From positions 273,494,047 through 273,558,046 of the forward strand of contig OY282559.1 of the NCBI GenBank assembly GCA_958295665.1: a stretch of 64,000 nt of DNA, given 5' to 3'. The notes under the pieces were generated by a model. That model worked only from the letters and a program-made list of their open reading frames with translations. It had not been told where the DNA came from and did no database searches. The DNA is from Tipula vernalis. Its lineage: Eukaryota; Arthropoda; Insecta; Diptera; Tipulidae. The position numbers and the translations under genes are program-made. Below, in pieces: positions 23,344-33,873 of the stretch. Position 1 is the stretch's first letter. Each line of letters opens with the position of its first letter.

Positions 23344-23370
23344 CGATTTCGGATTGACCCTTCTTCGGTT
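23344..23370 (-). other. hammerhead-like motif in PLE2 3' UTR
   Basis: On the minus strand it reads ccgaagaagggtcaatccga and then aatcg: a CNGAAGA core, an extra A, a 3-bp stem (ggg/tcc) with a four-base loop, then GAAA. It parallels PLE1 4732-4760. Here the second core base is C rather than U, which should weaken any ribozyme. Confidence 0.3.
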
Positions 23371-23473
23371 CTTTTTTAACAACTATTATTTATTCTTAAA
23401 ATTACACTATTTATATATGTTTTAGATGCGGTGTTATTTAGCTCCTCCTACTTATAAACTATATACATTTAAC

Positions 23474-25418
23474 TTAATTGTTTTCTTCTACTTTGTTAAT
23501 ATTGTATATGATGAGGTCATAGATTTTATTGGTTTTTGTATTGATTTTATCATTCAACAAGTTGTTGTTGTCTTTGTTTTTATATATTTCCAATTCCTCT
23601 AGCCTATTTAGTGTTTGTCCTTTTTTAATTCTATGTAATATTTTCAGGTTTGAATTGAAATCTGTATACGTATGTTTCTCTGATTTTATGTGTTGTGCGT
23701 AATTGGATTTGGGTTCTGTTTTTCTAATGTGTTCTTTGAATCTCTTTTCGAATGATCGGCCAGTTTGACCAACGTAGAATTTGGGACAATTATTGCATTT
23801 AATTTTGTATACCCCAGTATCTGTTGGTTGTCCTTGTTTATAGTATTTTAGTTTTTGTTCTATTTTATTGTTGGTTTTGTAAGCAGTCTTGTATCCTAGC
23901 CTATTGAATGTTTTGTGTATTATGTTGCTTGTGATTTTGTTATATTCTACACTGACGTATTTTTTATTTTCGTTCCTGTCTAGTGGGGTTAGTGTAGTCA
24001 TTGTTAGTTGGTTTAGTTTCATTTTAATTCTATTGTTAATTTTGTCTATTAAAGTTGATTTGTATCCGTTTCTATTTGCTATGTGTTTAATAATGCTTAG
24101 TTCGTTATCGTAGTCGTTTTTGCACATTGGTATATTATTAAGTCTGTGTATCATGTGGTTGTAAGCTGATATTTTATGTTAGGGATGGTGTGAATCGTAA
24201 TGGATTGTATTGTCCGTTTGAGTCGGTTTCCTATAAACTCTGAAGGAATGTTTGGAGTTATTGTTTTTTATTGTAAGATCTAAAAAGTTAATTTCTTTGT
24301 CCGTTTCAGTTTCTAAAGTGAACTTTATTGTTAGTTGGTTATTGTTTATGTGCTGATGTAGTTTGTCTAGTTGTCTTGATGAACCGTTAAATAATAAGAT
24401 GATATCGTCGACGTACCTGTACCAATAAATTATATTATTACGGTATATGTTGTTTGCGTTTAAGACGTATTTATTTTCAAATTCGTTTAGGTATATATCA
24501 GCTATTGTTCCTGAAAGTGGGCTTCCCATCGGTAATCCTTCAGTTTGTATGTCAAATTCGTTATTGTATGTGAAATAGTTTTGTTTTGTGATTTCAGTTA
24601 ATAAATTGGTTATTTCGTTTGTATCTATTGTTTTCACCCCATTTTTTGTTAGTAATTTTCTTATTATTTCTATGGTTTCCTTAATTGGTATGTTAGTGTA
24701 CATGTTGGTTATGTCAAACGAAGCTAGTTTGGCACTATTTGGAATATTAACTAATTTTATCTTATCTATTAATTCTAAGTTATTTTTTAGTGAATAATTA
24801 TTTTCTAATTTGATATATTCTTTTAACAATTTGTTGATATGTTTAGCTATTTTGTACGTCGGTGCTGTGGTGAAATTTATTAACGGTCTCATTGGTGTGT
24901 TTTCTTTATGTATTTTCGGCAATCCTTTGATGCTTGGTGCAATGGGTTTTATTACTTTACACGATCTGATGGTTCGATCACTCAGGATGCTTGTTGATTT
25001 ATTTTATTTTTGAGTTATAATCGTTGGTTGGATCAGCTTGTAATTTTTGAATATTGTTGTTTTCGATGTATTCCTGGATTTTCTTGTTATATTCTGCAGT
25101 TGTCATTATGACTATCGTGTTGCCTTTGTCAGCTTTTGTTACTAATGAGTTGTTGGTTGTTATTTTATCCACTATGTTTTTTATTAATTTTGCTTCTGCT
25201 GTTTTGTTATTATGCACTTGTTTATTTTTATTTTCACTTTTCTTGAGGTCGTTTATGATTAATGTTCTTATTTCTTGTTGGTCTTGGTGTTTAGTTTTTA
25301 ATATTGAATTTTCAATGTTCAATAAATGTTTATTGAAATTTTTGATGTTGTTGGTTGGATTTAAACAATGTTTGAATCCTTTCTCCAATAATTTTGATTT
25401 CTTGGTTGCTAAGTTCAA
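23474..25418 (-). pseudogene. PLE2 RT and GIY-YIG nuclease
   Basis: Minus-strand segments in order: 'LLEKGFKHCLNP' near 25385; 'TKADKGNTIVIM' near 25125; then a frameshift near 25000; 'LPKIHKENTPMRPLINF' near 24925; 'ASFDITNMYTNIP' near 24720; 'GLPMGSPLSG' near 24530; 'RYVDDIILLF' near 24415; then an in-frame TAA near 24178 where PLE1 has a Tyr-Gln pair; and 'GVYKIKC' with 'FYVGQTGRSF' near 23820-23770 as the GIY-YIG nuclease. It ends at 23474. It is closely similar in layout to PLE1 but a distinct copy, as shown by many replacements. It is non-functional because of truncation, one frameshift and one stop. Confidence 0.9.
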
Positions 25419-25439
25419 TAATTTTTTCTTAAACTGACT

Positions 25440-25975
25440 ATCAGAAAATCCAACCACTTTATACAAACAACTAAGCATCCCAAAGACCCTCTTACTAATA
25501 GTAACTAAATGGTCACCCCAAGTAAGAGTTTTATTAATAACTAAGCCTAAATCCCTAACAGTATTTGAATATTCAATTAGCGAACCCTGCAGAAAAATAC
25601 CAGGAAAGGACGAGGTATCTAACGATTTTTTATAAATTATAATCGACTGAGATTTATTCGCGTTTAAAACGAGCCTGTTAGAGACCGACCAGCTAACGAT
25701 ATTACTTAAATCTTCAATTATCAGAGAAATATTCATAACAATAGAATCCTGATCTAAACGACTATTTCTATAAATTTGAACGTCATCAGCGAAAATATGA
25801 AATGAACAATGTTGAATGGAGGTTTCTATGTCATTTATGTACATAGAAAATAATAGAGGACCCAGCACTGAACCCTGAGGCACGCCGGAAATTACCGGAA
25901 GGAAATCAGACAAGGAATTGTCGAAAAAAAACTGCCTGAGAAAGATTAGAAAGATAGTTAAAATCAATTTGGATT
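25440..25975 (-). pseudogene. LINE-A reverse transcriptase core
   Basis: The minus-strand frame shows 'ISGVPQGSVLGPLLFSMYIN' near 25890, catalytic 'FADDVQIY' near 25785, 'LVLNANKSQSIII' near 25670, and 'TWGDHLVTISKRVFGMLSCL' near 25510, the conserved order of non-LTR RTs. Upstream, a T-rich run near 25935 shifts the frame, because 'YLSNLSQAVFF' continues in another frame, so the ORF is broken there. The frame then runs on without a stop into PLE2 codons at about 25427, giving a chimeric open frame that is an insertion artefact. The enzyme would reverse-transcribe element RNA at a nicked target. Confidence 0.9.
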
Positions 25976-26149
25976 GATTTTATGTGATTCCATACAACAA
26001 AAATCTGTTATTTAAAGCTATGTCATACATATTATGTCAAAATATTGCCTATTTAACTTTTATATTTATTTGTTAAAATTGTAATGATGGGGAATTAATT
26101 GTGATTTTTGTATATACATATGTATCATTAAGTGTTCATTTGGAACCAT

Positions 26150-26330
26150 TTTGGTTTTTTCATTTTAAATGACCTGTCGAAAATTTTCGTAATGCACAAT
26201 ATTTTCGTAATAGTAATGGTGAAATCATAAATTAGTATTCTTGAAACCATTACGAAAATTACGAAGAGAGGAATAAAAAAATAAGGAAATTTCGAAAGAG
26301 ATGATTAAAAAATGAAAACTCAAATTGGTA
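26150..26330 (+). repeat. partial repeat copy R2
   Basis: 'ggtgaaatcataaattagta' and 'ttcttgaaaccattacgaaa' match the minus strand of R3 (near 29990-30030) in the same order. This gives a third copy of the long terminal repeat inside the R1-R3 interval, in the same orientation as R1. Confidence 0.65.
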
Positions 26331-26589
26331 AGTAATAATAAATAGTTCAGTTGTCTGCTAACCGATCGTGTGAAACTATCAGTGTTCTGCGTTTTAACAA
26401 TTTTAAGTTTGTGTGATAATTATCCAACAACAACACGAGTCCAGTGTGAATATTAACAAACACGTGGAGAAGAGGAATTATTACGATAAATACGCGCTGA
26501 CCTCTTCCGTATTTTTAGAATTGTCAGGAATCACATTGTTTTTGCTCATGGGAAAAGTGGCATTCTTGAGGAGAACATTTTGCAAAGAT

Positions 26590-26700
26590 AATATGTGATC
26601 ATTTGAATGAAAATTATCCACGGTGGATCGGTAGAGGAGGTCCTGTAGCCTGGCCACCAAGGTTCCCTGATCTTATATGCCCCTATATTTTTATTTCTGA
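26590..26700 (+). pseudogene. mariner/Tc1-like transposase scrap (WPPRSPDL motif)
   Basis: The frame encodes 'HLNENYPRWIGRGGPVAWPP' and then RFPDL. This block lies just before the last catalytic acid in a well-populated insect family of IS630/Tc1/mariner-type transposases (WIGRGGP...WPPRSPDLTPLDFF). The sequence then diverges: the expected 'TPLDFF' reads ICPYIF, so the catalytic Asp/Glu is lost. Only about 35 residues can be recognised. The preceding 170 bp may be more of it but I cannot align them. Confidence 0.7.
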
Positions 26701-27529
26701 CAGCAAGAATTTTCGCTGCTGCAGCAGAACAAAAGGCAACCCTTAACAATTGCGTTGGACAACAACTAGTGTGATCAGGAGAGCCTTTGTTTGTTTACAA
26801 GAGGGTGATTCGGCATTTCGAACCTGTCATTTAATTAAAAATGTTTAATAATTTATAATAATTGATTTTATTGATTATTAGTAAAACAGTATTATTTTAT
26901 CTCTTTGACTTTCATTTAAACATTAAGTAATTTTTATTTAATTTTCCTACTTTCTTTAGGTGATTTTTGTGCGGTATTTTTAAGAGTTAGCTAGTAACAA
27001 AGTTTTATAAATTTGTAGATATTATGCTGTAGATTAATAATAATAACTAAAATAATTATGTTAATGGGACATTTCCTCGACTTACAGTTCAGTTTTTTAA
27101 AAAGTTTTGTTTCAAAAATTTTAATTAAAATTGTGGACAAGCTTCAATTCATTATTTAATTAAAAATTATTTATATTTATCAATAAAATGTTCATTTAAA
27201 TTGAAAATAAAGACAACACAAAATAATTCCCATGTGATTTTGTTTACGTTTCATAGGAAAATAAAAATTCTCTTTATATTGGGGATTTGACTTTTTTAGA
27301 CTGATGTCACAGCTATTTATGTAGTGGCATTGATGACATGAGTTTAGATCGTATGGTCGTAGATAAACATACCACAAGAAAATAATTACCCTTTTTTTGT
27401 GGTAATAAAATAATAAATATTTAGCGAAATGTAAATACATATTCACGTCGGTTATACAACTATATTGCCGGATTGACCGCGGAGGGAATTTTATTCGAAT
27501 TTGACGTTTAACGTATTATTGAATATGTC

Positions 27530-28616
27530 GAATGAAAAGGGAACGAATGACGGTAATGCAGTGAACAAATTTGATATTATTCAATCCGCCCGTGAATTGC
27601 ACTCCATACAAAAATTGTCATTACAAATACGCATCAAATTTACTGCGAATGTGAAAGATTTCGGTGTAGTGTTCTTGCCATGGAGACTAATAATATGTGA
27701 GTTTAAATGTTTTTGATTTAATTAAACTGTCTTATAAACAAAATAAGTTTCAAAATAAAATTCTATAAAATCGAAAAATAATTCTTTACAGAACTACTTT
27801 ACTAACGCACAACGAACCGAGTTCATTTTGAGAAAATGGTTCGAATAATGAAGACGCATCCGGATATTGCAAGGAACAATATAAAACGAAATCTTGAGTC
27901 CGTTAAAAAGTTTTGGAAAAATATTCGCGACGAATTAAATTCGCTGGGACCACCGATGAAAGATATTGCGGACTATCAAAAGGTTAGGAGATTTCCTCAA
28001 GTAAAATAGATGTTTTAATTTTTAATTTCAGGTTTGGAGTGGTTTTAAATGCTCCTTAAGGAAGAAACTGGCCCACAACAAACGTGAGATTCGAGGTAAG
28101 CGACCTTTTAATTCCGACGGTGCCAATCAAAGTGCGACATCTGATAATAGTTTACAAACAGTAACAACTAATAATATAGAGGAATCGCTATTACCTTGAG
28201 AAGTGGTCCAAATCTAAATATATGACAGTATTGATATGGAAACATCTGAAATTGTTAAAAATAAAGGGCCCAAACAGTTACGGCTATTAGAAAAACAAAT
28301 TCACATTCAGAAAAAATTTTATAACGAAATTAAAGAGTTTACCAAAATGAAAAATTTGAGGATGGAAACTCAAACCAAAAAAAAACTATACAGGGCACTA
28401 GACAAAATAAGTGATCATCAAAAGGATATAAAACAAACTATGGATGCCCTATTACAAGAAAACAAGAGGCATCATTTAAAAATGGAGCAGCTTGGACTTG
28501 AAAAAAATAGATTAAAACAGCAACTCTTAGAAATTGAGTTGAAAAAACTGAATTACATATATCTAATGGGAGTAATTTTAAATATTTTAGTGATAATAAA
28601 CATGAAGGCTGATTAA
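27530..28616 (+). pseudogene. Harbinger B Myb/SANT-like DNA-binding protein
   Basis: The coding reads through 'FWKNIRDELNSLGPPMKDIA' and DYQK, a likely 49-bp intron at 27983-28031 (gttagg...ttcag), then 'VWSGFKCSLRKKLAHNK'. 'LNSLGPP' with Trp-rich spacing is characteristic of the Myb/SANT-like proteins of Harbinger elements. From 28236 the frame encodes a 126-residue tail that is strongly charged and heptad-like (LEKQIHIQKKFYNEI, QENKRHHLKMEQLGLEKNRL), probably a coiled coil. Stops near 27849 and 28198, before the coiled-coil part, suggest decay or unrecognised introns. In the family this protein carries the nuclease to TIRs in the nucleus. A small N-terminal exon at 27523-27714 is possible. 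Confidence 0.75.
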
Positions 28617-28627
28617 TTATGTGACTT

Positions 28628-29250
28628 TTAATAGCCATGAAGGCTGTCGATTTCGAGTAATTTTTGGTTTCTATACCCATTATTATATATGCTTTTGAAA
28701 TATTCGGAAGCCTCGGTGTTTCCCCAAATAAAGGAATCGTGACTAGCACCAGGATACGTAGCATCCAAACACCGAATTCTGTGCTTAAGGTCACAATCTA
28801 AGACAAAAAAAAAAAGTTTATAAAAAAATAAGAAAAAATATGCCACTAAGTTCTTAATATCATGGTATTCAAACTAAAAAACACTTTGCGGTTATAAAAA
28901 TCGTGAGCATTACGATCTGATGGCTTAGCGATTTTAATGTGCATACCATCGACACACATAACAACACCGGGGGTTTTGCACTTTAAAAAAAAATATAACC
29001 TCGCCTCATTTCTTTCATCTTCAGTCATTTTTAGCGATATTCATTTAGGACATAAAGTGGTTTCCAAAATATCAAGCACTTCCGATAGTACAACCGAAAC
29101 TGTTGGTTGTGTCATGCCAACAAAATGATCCTGACCGACACCGTTCTGGTATCCGCCTTCTGCTAAAAATCTTAGACACGCTACTAATTTAAACTCTGGA
29201 GGTAGTGGGGACGATTTTACTACCGGTGGTAATTTAGTTTTCAGTTATTT
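28628..29250 (-). pseudogene. Harbinger B nuclease (DDE), C-terminus missing
   Basis: Minus-strand frames give 'KLVACLRFLAEGGYQNGVGQ' near 29190, 'FVGMTQPTVSVVLSEVLDIL' near 29130, 'GVVMCVDGMHIKIAKP' near 28960 (first catalytic Asp), 'FYNRKVFFSLNTM' near 28880, then, after a probable intron at about 28805-28845, 'DCDLKHRIRCLDATYPGASH' and 'DSFIWGNTEASEYF' to 28628. The expected continuation (GDSGY and the final Glu region) is absent, because the sequence runs into the end of the partner gene. The nuclease is therefore catalytically incomplete. It faces the Myb/SANT gene tail to tail. Harbinger nucleases cleave at element ends with a 3-bp target. Confidence 0.85.
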
Positions 29251-29744
29251 TAAAACATAACGAAAAGCGGCTTTGCTTAATCTGAAGTTTTTTATAAACC
29301 TGAAAAATAAATTACCGTTAGCAACAATCAACATAAACAAAGCCAAATTTCAGAAAATTTTTACTCACTGGACGTTTGACAACTGGAAAATATCTTGGCA
29401 TATATTTCGTATCGTTTTCCGTGTTTCTTCTCTGTTATTACTTCCCTCGTCCAAATTTAAATAAAACCCAATTGTATCCATAATTATGTCCTGAAAACAC
29501 TTAATTTTTTGAATTTAAATATTAATTTTTCTTAGCATTCACAAAAAATATTTATAGGTTATTAAATAAACACTTTATTCAATGTGGAAAATTTGACAGC
29601 TGATGGTGAAATTACAGTTTCATTGCGGATCGATAATGCAGATTTGCGTCGGATTCAATAATGCAAATATTTTCAAATGCGGATCGAATGCGACTCGGAT
29701 ATTCTACCGCCGCAGTAAATCCGGCGAGTTGTATAATCGGCATG

Positions 29745-30083
29745 ATTATTTTTAACCATCATCAGAAATTATTGAGTTTCATGAACGTCCTTATATGAAT
29801 ATAATTAAAACAAAAATCTAAATGATTTCATTACGAAATGCAATAAGAAACGAAAAAACCATCCGAAAATTATTAGTAACGTTCCGTTGCGAAAATTTTC
29901 TTAATCCGGATCTCAAGAATACCATTTTAGGAACTGACAATTTCATCTTCTCTCTCGAAATTTTATTATTTATTTTTTTCTCTCTTCGATACATTCGTAA
30001 TGGTTTCAAGAATACTAAATTATGATTTCACCATTAAGAAAATAGCATTACAAAAATTTTCGTAATTGTTCAAGAATAGCACC
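29745..30083 (-). repeat. long terminal repeat copy R3 (inverted)
   Basis: Read on the minus strand it begins ggtgctattcttgaacaatt and follows R1 to its end near 'aaaaataat', with an additional segment of about 85 bp containing 'ggtgaaatcataatttagta' that R2 shares. With R1 it forms a long inverted pair spanning 21884-30083. Confidence 0.72.
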
Positions 30084-30150
30084 TCTGGTAAGAAAAACAT
30101 CAAAAAACTTATGTCAAAGTGAATTACATAACAAAATCGAAAGAATATTA

Positions 30151-30252
30151 TATAAGACTAACGAGGTAATCTAGAGAAAGACACTCGCATTATAAGAAAT
30201 AGTATATAAGACTAACGAGGTAATCTAGAGAAAGAAACTCGCATTATAAGAA
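30151..30252. repeat. two tandem copies of a 54-bp unit
   Basis: tataagactaacgaggtaat and the following ctagagaaag, actcgcattataagaaa occur twice in a row with few changes. Confidence 0.8.
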
Positions 30253-31328
30253 AAAAGATACAAAAATATTTGTGATCCAAAAAATGTTTGTGTGTTAATT
30301 TCTTATGTTGATATGATGACAGAATCCTCCGCGGCATTGACAAAGGTGTTGAAGTTATTTTTTAAAATGAGTGGTAACCGAATTAGATATTCGATTTATA
30401 CTACTAAAAATTTTAATCTTAGACGAAATAATTTATGTACCTTTATCAGACCAAAAACCATACTCATCAGAATTATTGAAAACTGAACAACTTGAAGCGA
30501 AAGAAATCCGGTATTATTTTATTAAAAAAGGTTTCTTTAGCTATTGGGTGAGAATCTGGAATGACAACATCCTTACTTCGTTTATGAATTTGTTAGAATT
30601 GGCCCACAATAAGTCTTCAATTTGTTTTTGTTTTAATAAATATAATATGAAATATTCCTTTTTCATCACATGTCATTCGAAATTTAGGCCCGCTAGTTCG
30701 CAAATCTAAAGTAAAGCTTTAACCAATGTGCCGTTTGGTTGCTGTTTTTTTTGTGAGTTTGCTTGATATTTTGGAAGCAAATTTTTCGGATCACATTTAC
30801 ACGGAAATAATACAAAAAACAAAATAAAACGAGTAAGTTCAAAAAAGAAGGAAAACCCATTGCAGGATGTAATGACATAATAGCTGATTTACATTCAACG
30901 ACATTCGACATCTGCAAAAAAATTGCAACACAACATAGAAAAAAGTACAAAAACATAAAGTGTAAAAAAAATCATCTGCCTAAAAAAGTCAATTGAAACC
31001 CGAAAAACAAACTCAAAAATCGTCGTTTACTTTTTTTGCAGATGTCGAGTTTGATCTTTTTCCTGTAAAATTGTCGATGCGTGAATAAATAACTATAATA
31101 AGGTTACATAAACAAGAAAACCAGCCATTTGTATTGGTTTATGACATTTTTTGTTTAAATTGTTTTTTTATGTGTAAAGAAAACGAATTTTTGATTTGAC
31201 ATTTGCATCTGCGAAAATCTTTGATTGTAAATCAGTCTTTCAACATATCATTTCATAAGCAAAATAAAATTTTGAAAGTATCTAGTATTCTATGACTTTT
31301 ATTGTTCTAGTTTTTGACGTAAATGTGT
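30253..31328. other. no recognisable gene
   Basis: Short open frames only. The longest (30371-30709, minus-strand 30693-30956) show no family similarity I can name. AT-rich throughout. Confidence 0.4.
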
Positions 31329-31424
31329 ATACACGCTAAGACTAGTTGTACAACTGAATCATAAACTCAGTTGGACTATTTACACATACGCTAGATTCGA
31401 CTCTATGACAGATGACATAACTAT

Positions 31425-31886
31425 TGGAAATAAGTATTGAACGCATTCGAATCATTTCATATCTTTACTCTCAAGTTAAAGTGACTTAAATCGATTTAGG
31501 TCAAAACTGATTTTAGTTCACAGTTGCCACTATACTATATTTCATTTAAATTTTACCCCGACTCCAATGTGTCTATCTTTAAAATAAATTTGCAAACTAG
31601 ATGCTAATTATTGAGATATCTCTTGTAACTTTTATCTTATCGTTAAAAGAATATTAAAGTAACTCTCCCGAAAAATTAGCAAATTTGAAATAAGTCACTT
31701 TTCCTTGAGGGTAAAGATATGTTTCACTGTATTTAACTATTGTAACTAACTTCACTTGAGTCAATAATATCTTCTTCAAGTGACACAACCTAAAAGAAGC
31801 AAAATAAAAAGTTTTTTAAATAAAAATTAATCTGGAATCATCCGTGTTTTATTTTCAAGTTTCCAGCTCTGCTTAGTTAAATTCCA
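31425..31886 (+). repeat. copia 1 5' LTR (carrying a MITE)
   Basis: It begins tggaaataagtattgaacgc and ends about 'attcca'. Its first 38 bp and the stretch after the MITE (gtttcactgtatttaactat...) match the 3' LTR at 35417. It is followed within 10 bp by 'ggttattggcccagtgg', where a copia primer-binding site is expected. Confidence 0.8.
31463..31716. mobile_element. 254-bp MITE inside the copia 1 5' LTR
   Basis: The ends are inverted repeats: left ctttactctcaagttaaagt, right (minus strand) ctttaccctcaaggaaaagt. The sequence atat flanks both sides (31459-31462 and 31717-31720) and occurs once at the empty site in the 3' LTR (tttcatatgtttcc). The target could be read as ATAT, or as TA with a one-base-longer TIR, which would fit a Tc1/mariner type. 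Confidence 0.88.
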
Positions 31887-31955
31887 TTAATTAGGTTATT
31901 GGCCCAGTGGATGAAGAATACGGATATTTCGAAAAATTAAGGCAGATTAATAGGA

Positions 31956-33041
31956 GTGAAATTGATTTTTCGGTGTTGTTATATTCACATACGGAAAAGG
32001 ATTGCGTCAGCTGAATCAAGATACAGCATTTCAAAGCTAAACGGAACAAATTATTTTGTACGGAAATACAAAATGGAAATGCTTCTTAACGAAAAAGGTT
32101 TATGGGCAGTTATCAATGAGGTACAACCATCACCAGTTACAGCAGCGTGGACAGCAAATGATGAAAAGGCACATTCAACAATTGCATTGAATGTAAAAGA
32201 TGATCAAATTCATGATGACACTGCATTAAAAGTTGACACATCAAGAGCAACGAAAGGTCAAAAAGGTGAAAATAAAAAGTTTGAGTGCTATTTTTGCAAA
32301 AGAAGCGGTCACATCAAAAAGGATTGTCGAAAATACAAAGCCTGGCTCAACAAAAAGGAAGGAAGTAATCAGAAGGCGAATCTAGCGAAAGATGAAACAG
32401 AAAAACTGTTTGTGACACATCAAGTAGGTGATGGCTGGATTGTCGATTCAGGTGCCACATGTCACATTACCAGTTCTAAGGATATTTTCGTCAATATCGA
32501 CATGAATTCTAGTGATACAGTAAGCGTTGCAAGTGGTCAACAATTAACAGCTGCGGGTAAAGGCACAATTAAAGTTGATTTTCTGAATGAGGAAAATCAA
32601 AGTGTTCCAGTAAGAACCACAGACGTGTTGCTAATGCCAGATATCAAGGGAAATTTACTTTCAGTCAAAAAGCTAATGGAAAAAGGTTTTAAAGTAAATT
32701 TCAAGGGCAACAAGTGTGAAATAAGGGAAAACAGTCGGAAAATTGCAGTTGGCGAAATCAGCGGTAAACTTTACAGACTAAAGGAACCTCACAAAGTTTA
32801 CTCGATCGAAAAGGAATCCAATGGCTGCATACATTATTGGCATAAGGTTCTAGGGCATAGTGACATCAAAGTTGTGAAATCATTAACGAAACGAAATTTG
32901 GTTAAAGACATCAACTTTAGCGAGTGTACAGCGGATTGCGAAATCAACTCCAAGTGCAGAGTGTGTCTCGAAGGAAAAATTACTCGAATCAAGTTTCCGG
33001 TCAAGTCGAGTAATAGAAGCAGTCTACCTAATCGCAAATAA
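31956..33041 (+). pseudogene. copia 1 gag, protease and GAG-pre-integrase
   Basis: The coding contains the copia gag opening 'SKLNGTNYFVRKYKMEMLL' near 32031, then a jump of about 150 missing residues to the CCHC knuckle 'CYFCKRSGHIKKDC' (32287-32328). The aspartic protease 'WIVDSGATCHIT' (near 32437) and the GAG-pre-integrase segment 'HYWHKVLGHSDI' and 'CRVCLEGK' (HHCC zinc site) follow. The frame stops at 33041, where part of the integrase core is deleted. Gag would form virus-like particles, and the protease would cut the polyprotein. The gag deletion and the frame break show it is non-autonomous. The first codons (31956-32020) are probably leader sequence rather than protein. Confidence 0.9.
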
Positions 33042-33045
33042 ATCA

Positions 33046-33873
33046 TCAGTTTACAGCAAATTCAAGGAATATATTGCGATGGTAAAGGTTCAATTCGGAA
33101 AGAAACCTAAATGCATCCGCACAGATCGAGGAGGAGAGTACATCAGTAAGGAATTCGTGAATTATTTAAAGTCGAGCGGAATTCAAATCCAGAGAACTAC
33201 TGCGTATACACCTCAACAAAACGGAACAGCGGAAAACAGAACATTGGTAGAAATGGCTCACTGCATGCTAATTGACGCAGGTCTAGAGAAAAAGTTTTGG
33301 GACGAAGCTGTAATGATGGCTAACTATGTCCAGAATCGTTTGCCAACAAAGGATATAGAAACAACGCCATATGAAGGCTGGTTCCAGAAAAGTCTGAATG
33401 TGCAATACTTCATAAAATTCGGATCAGAAAGTTATATGCATATACCAAAACAAACAAGGCGCAAATTCGATTCAAAGGGTGTGAAAGCAGTGCTGGTCGG
33501 TTATGATTACGGATCAAAGGCATATCGTTGTTACAGTCCGGAAACCGATCAAGTCACAGTTAGTCGAGATGTTCAGTTCGTCGAAAGGGGCCATTTGTTA
33601 CCTATCAAGTCCAGCGAAGATTATCAACAGGAACCAATTATCGACAATTCAGAGTTGAACAACTTTGAAGATGCAGAAAACGATCAGATGCAAAAGGAAT
33701 TAGTCGATGAGGAAGTTCAGGAAGAGAATCCAATACAAGATCTCGTTCAGAATGAAGATGAAGAGCAAACTGTTAGACGATCACAACGTGCTAACAAAGA
33801 AATTCCACCAAAGAAACTTATTGAAGAAATGAACGTGGTAAGTTCAGTCTTCAAGAACCAAAGTGCTACGTAG
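33046..33873 (+). pseudogene. copia 1 integrase
   Basis: In a different frame from the preceding part, it begins 'SSVYSKFKEYIAMVKVQFGK', then 'CIRTDRGGEYISKEF' with the second catalytic Asp, and 'YTPQQNGTAENRTLVEMA' with the catalytic Glu. The C-terminal 'KGVKAVLVGYDYGSKAYRCY' block of copia integrases and a long acidic linker follow, then 'RRSQRANKEIPPKKL'. The segment that should carry the first Asp (between 33040 and 33046) is deleted together with the frame, so the DDE triad is incomplete. The frame ends at 33873. The integrase would insert element DNA into chromosomes with about 5-bp duplications. Confidence 0.9.

Larger units (their letters stand above)
23181..25418 (-). mobile_element. 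Penelope-like element PLE2, 5'-truncated
   Basis: It is inserted in the LINE-A ORF. The 9-mer taatttttt occurs on both sides (23172-23180 and 25419-25427), a fitting target duplication although in low-complexity sequence. It lacks the first 170 or so codons present in PLE1, consistent with 5' truncation during reverse transcription. It has the same minus orientation as its host. Confidence 0.82.
22440..25975 (-). mobile_element. LINE-A (jockey/CR1-like non-LTR element), split by PLE2
   Basis: The minus-strand RT core (25970-25440) and C-terminus (23168-22731) belong to one LINE ORF separated by PLE2. The 3' untranslated region runs to an 'ataaataaataaatt' tail near 22440, typical of LINE 3' ends. 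The 5' end is truncated near 25975, within the RT domain. It lies inside the R1-R3 nest. Confidence 0.82.
27443..29745. mobile_element. Harbinger B, two-gene PIF/Harbinger element
   Basis: The ends carry inverted repeats of about 38 bp: left 'ggttatacaactatattgcc' at 27450, right (minus strand) 'gattatacaactcgccggat' at about 29738. They enclose a Myb/SANT-type gene on the plus strand and a nuclease gene on the minus strand, facing tail to tail, the classic PIF/Harbinger arrangement. The right end directly adjoins repeat R3. An exact 3-bp target duplication could not be fixed. The 3' ends of both genes seem fused by an internal deletion near 28620. Confidence 0.78.

Noticed and set aside
24999..25967. 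322-codon minus-strand frame as a single novel RT protein
   Set aside because: It is a chance in-frame junction of LINE-A RT with the 5'-truncated PLE2, not one gene.
32834..33046. Minus-strand frame opposite copia 1 gag-pol
   Set aside because: Shadow of the copia coding strand.
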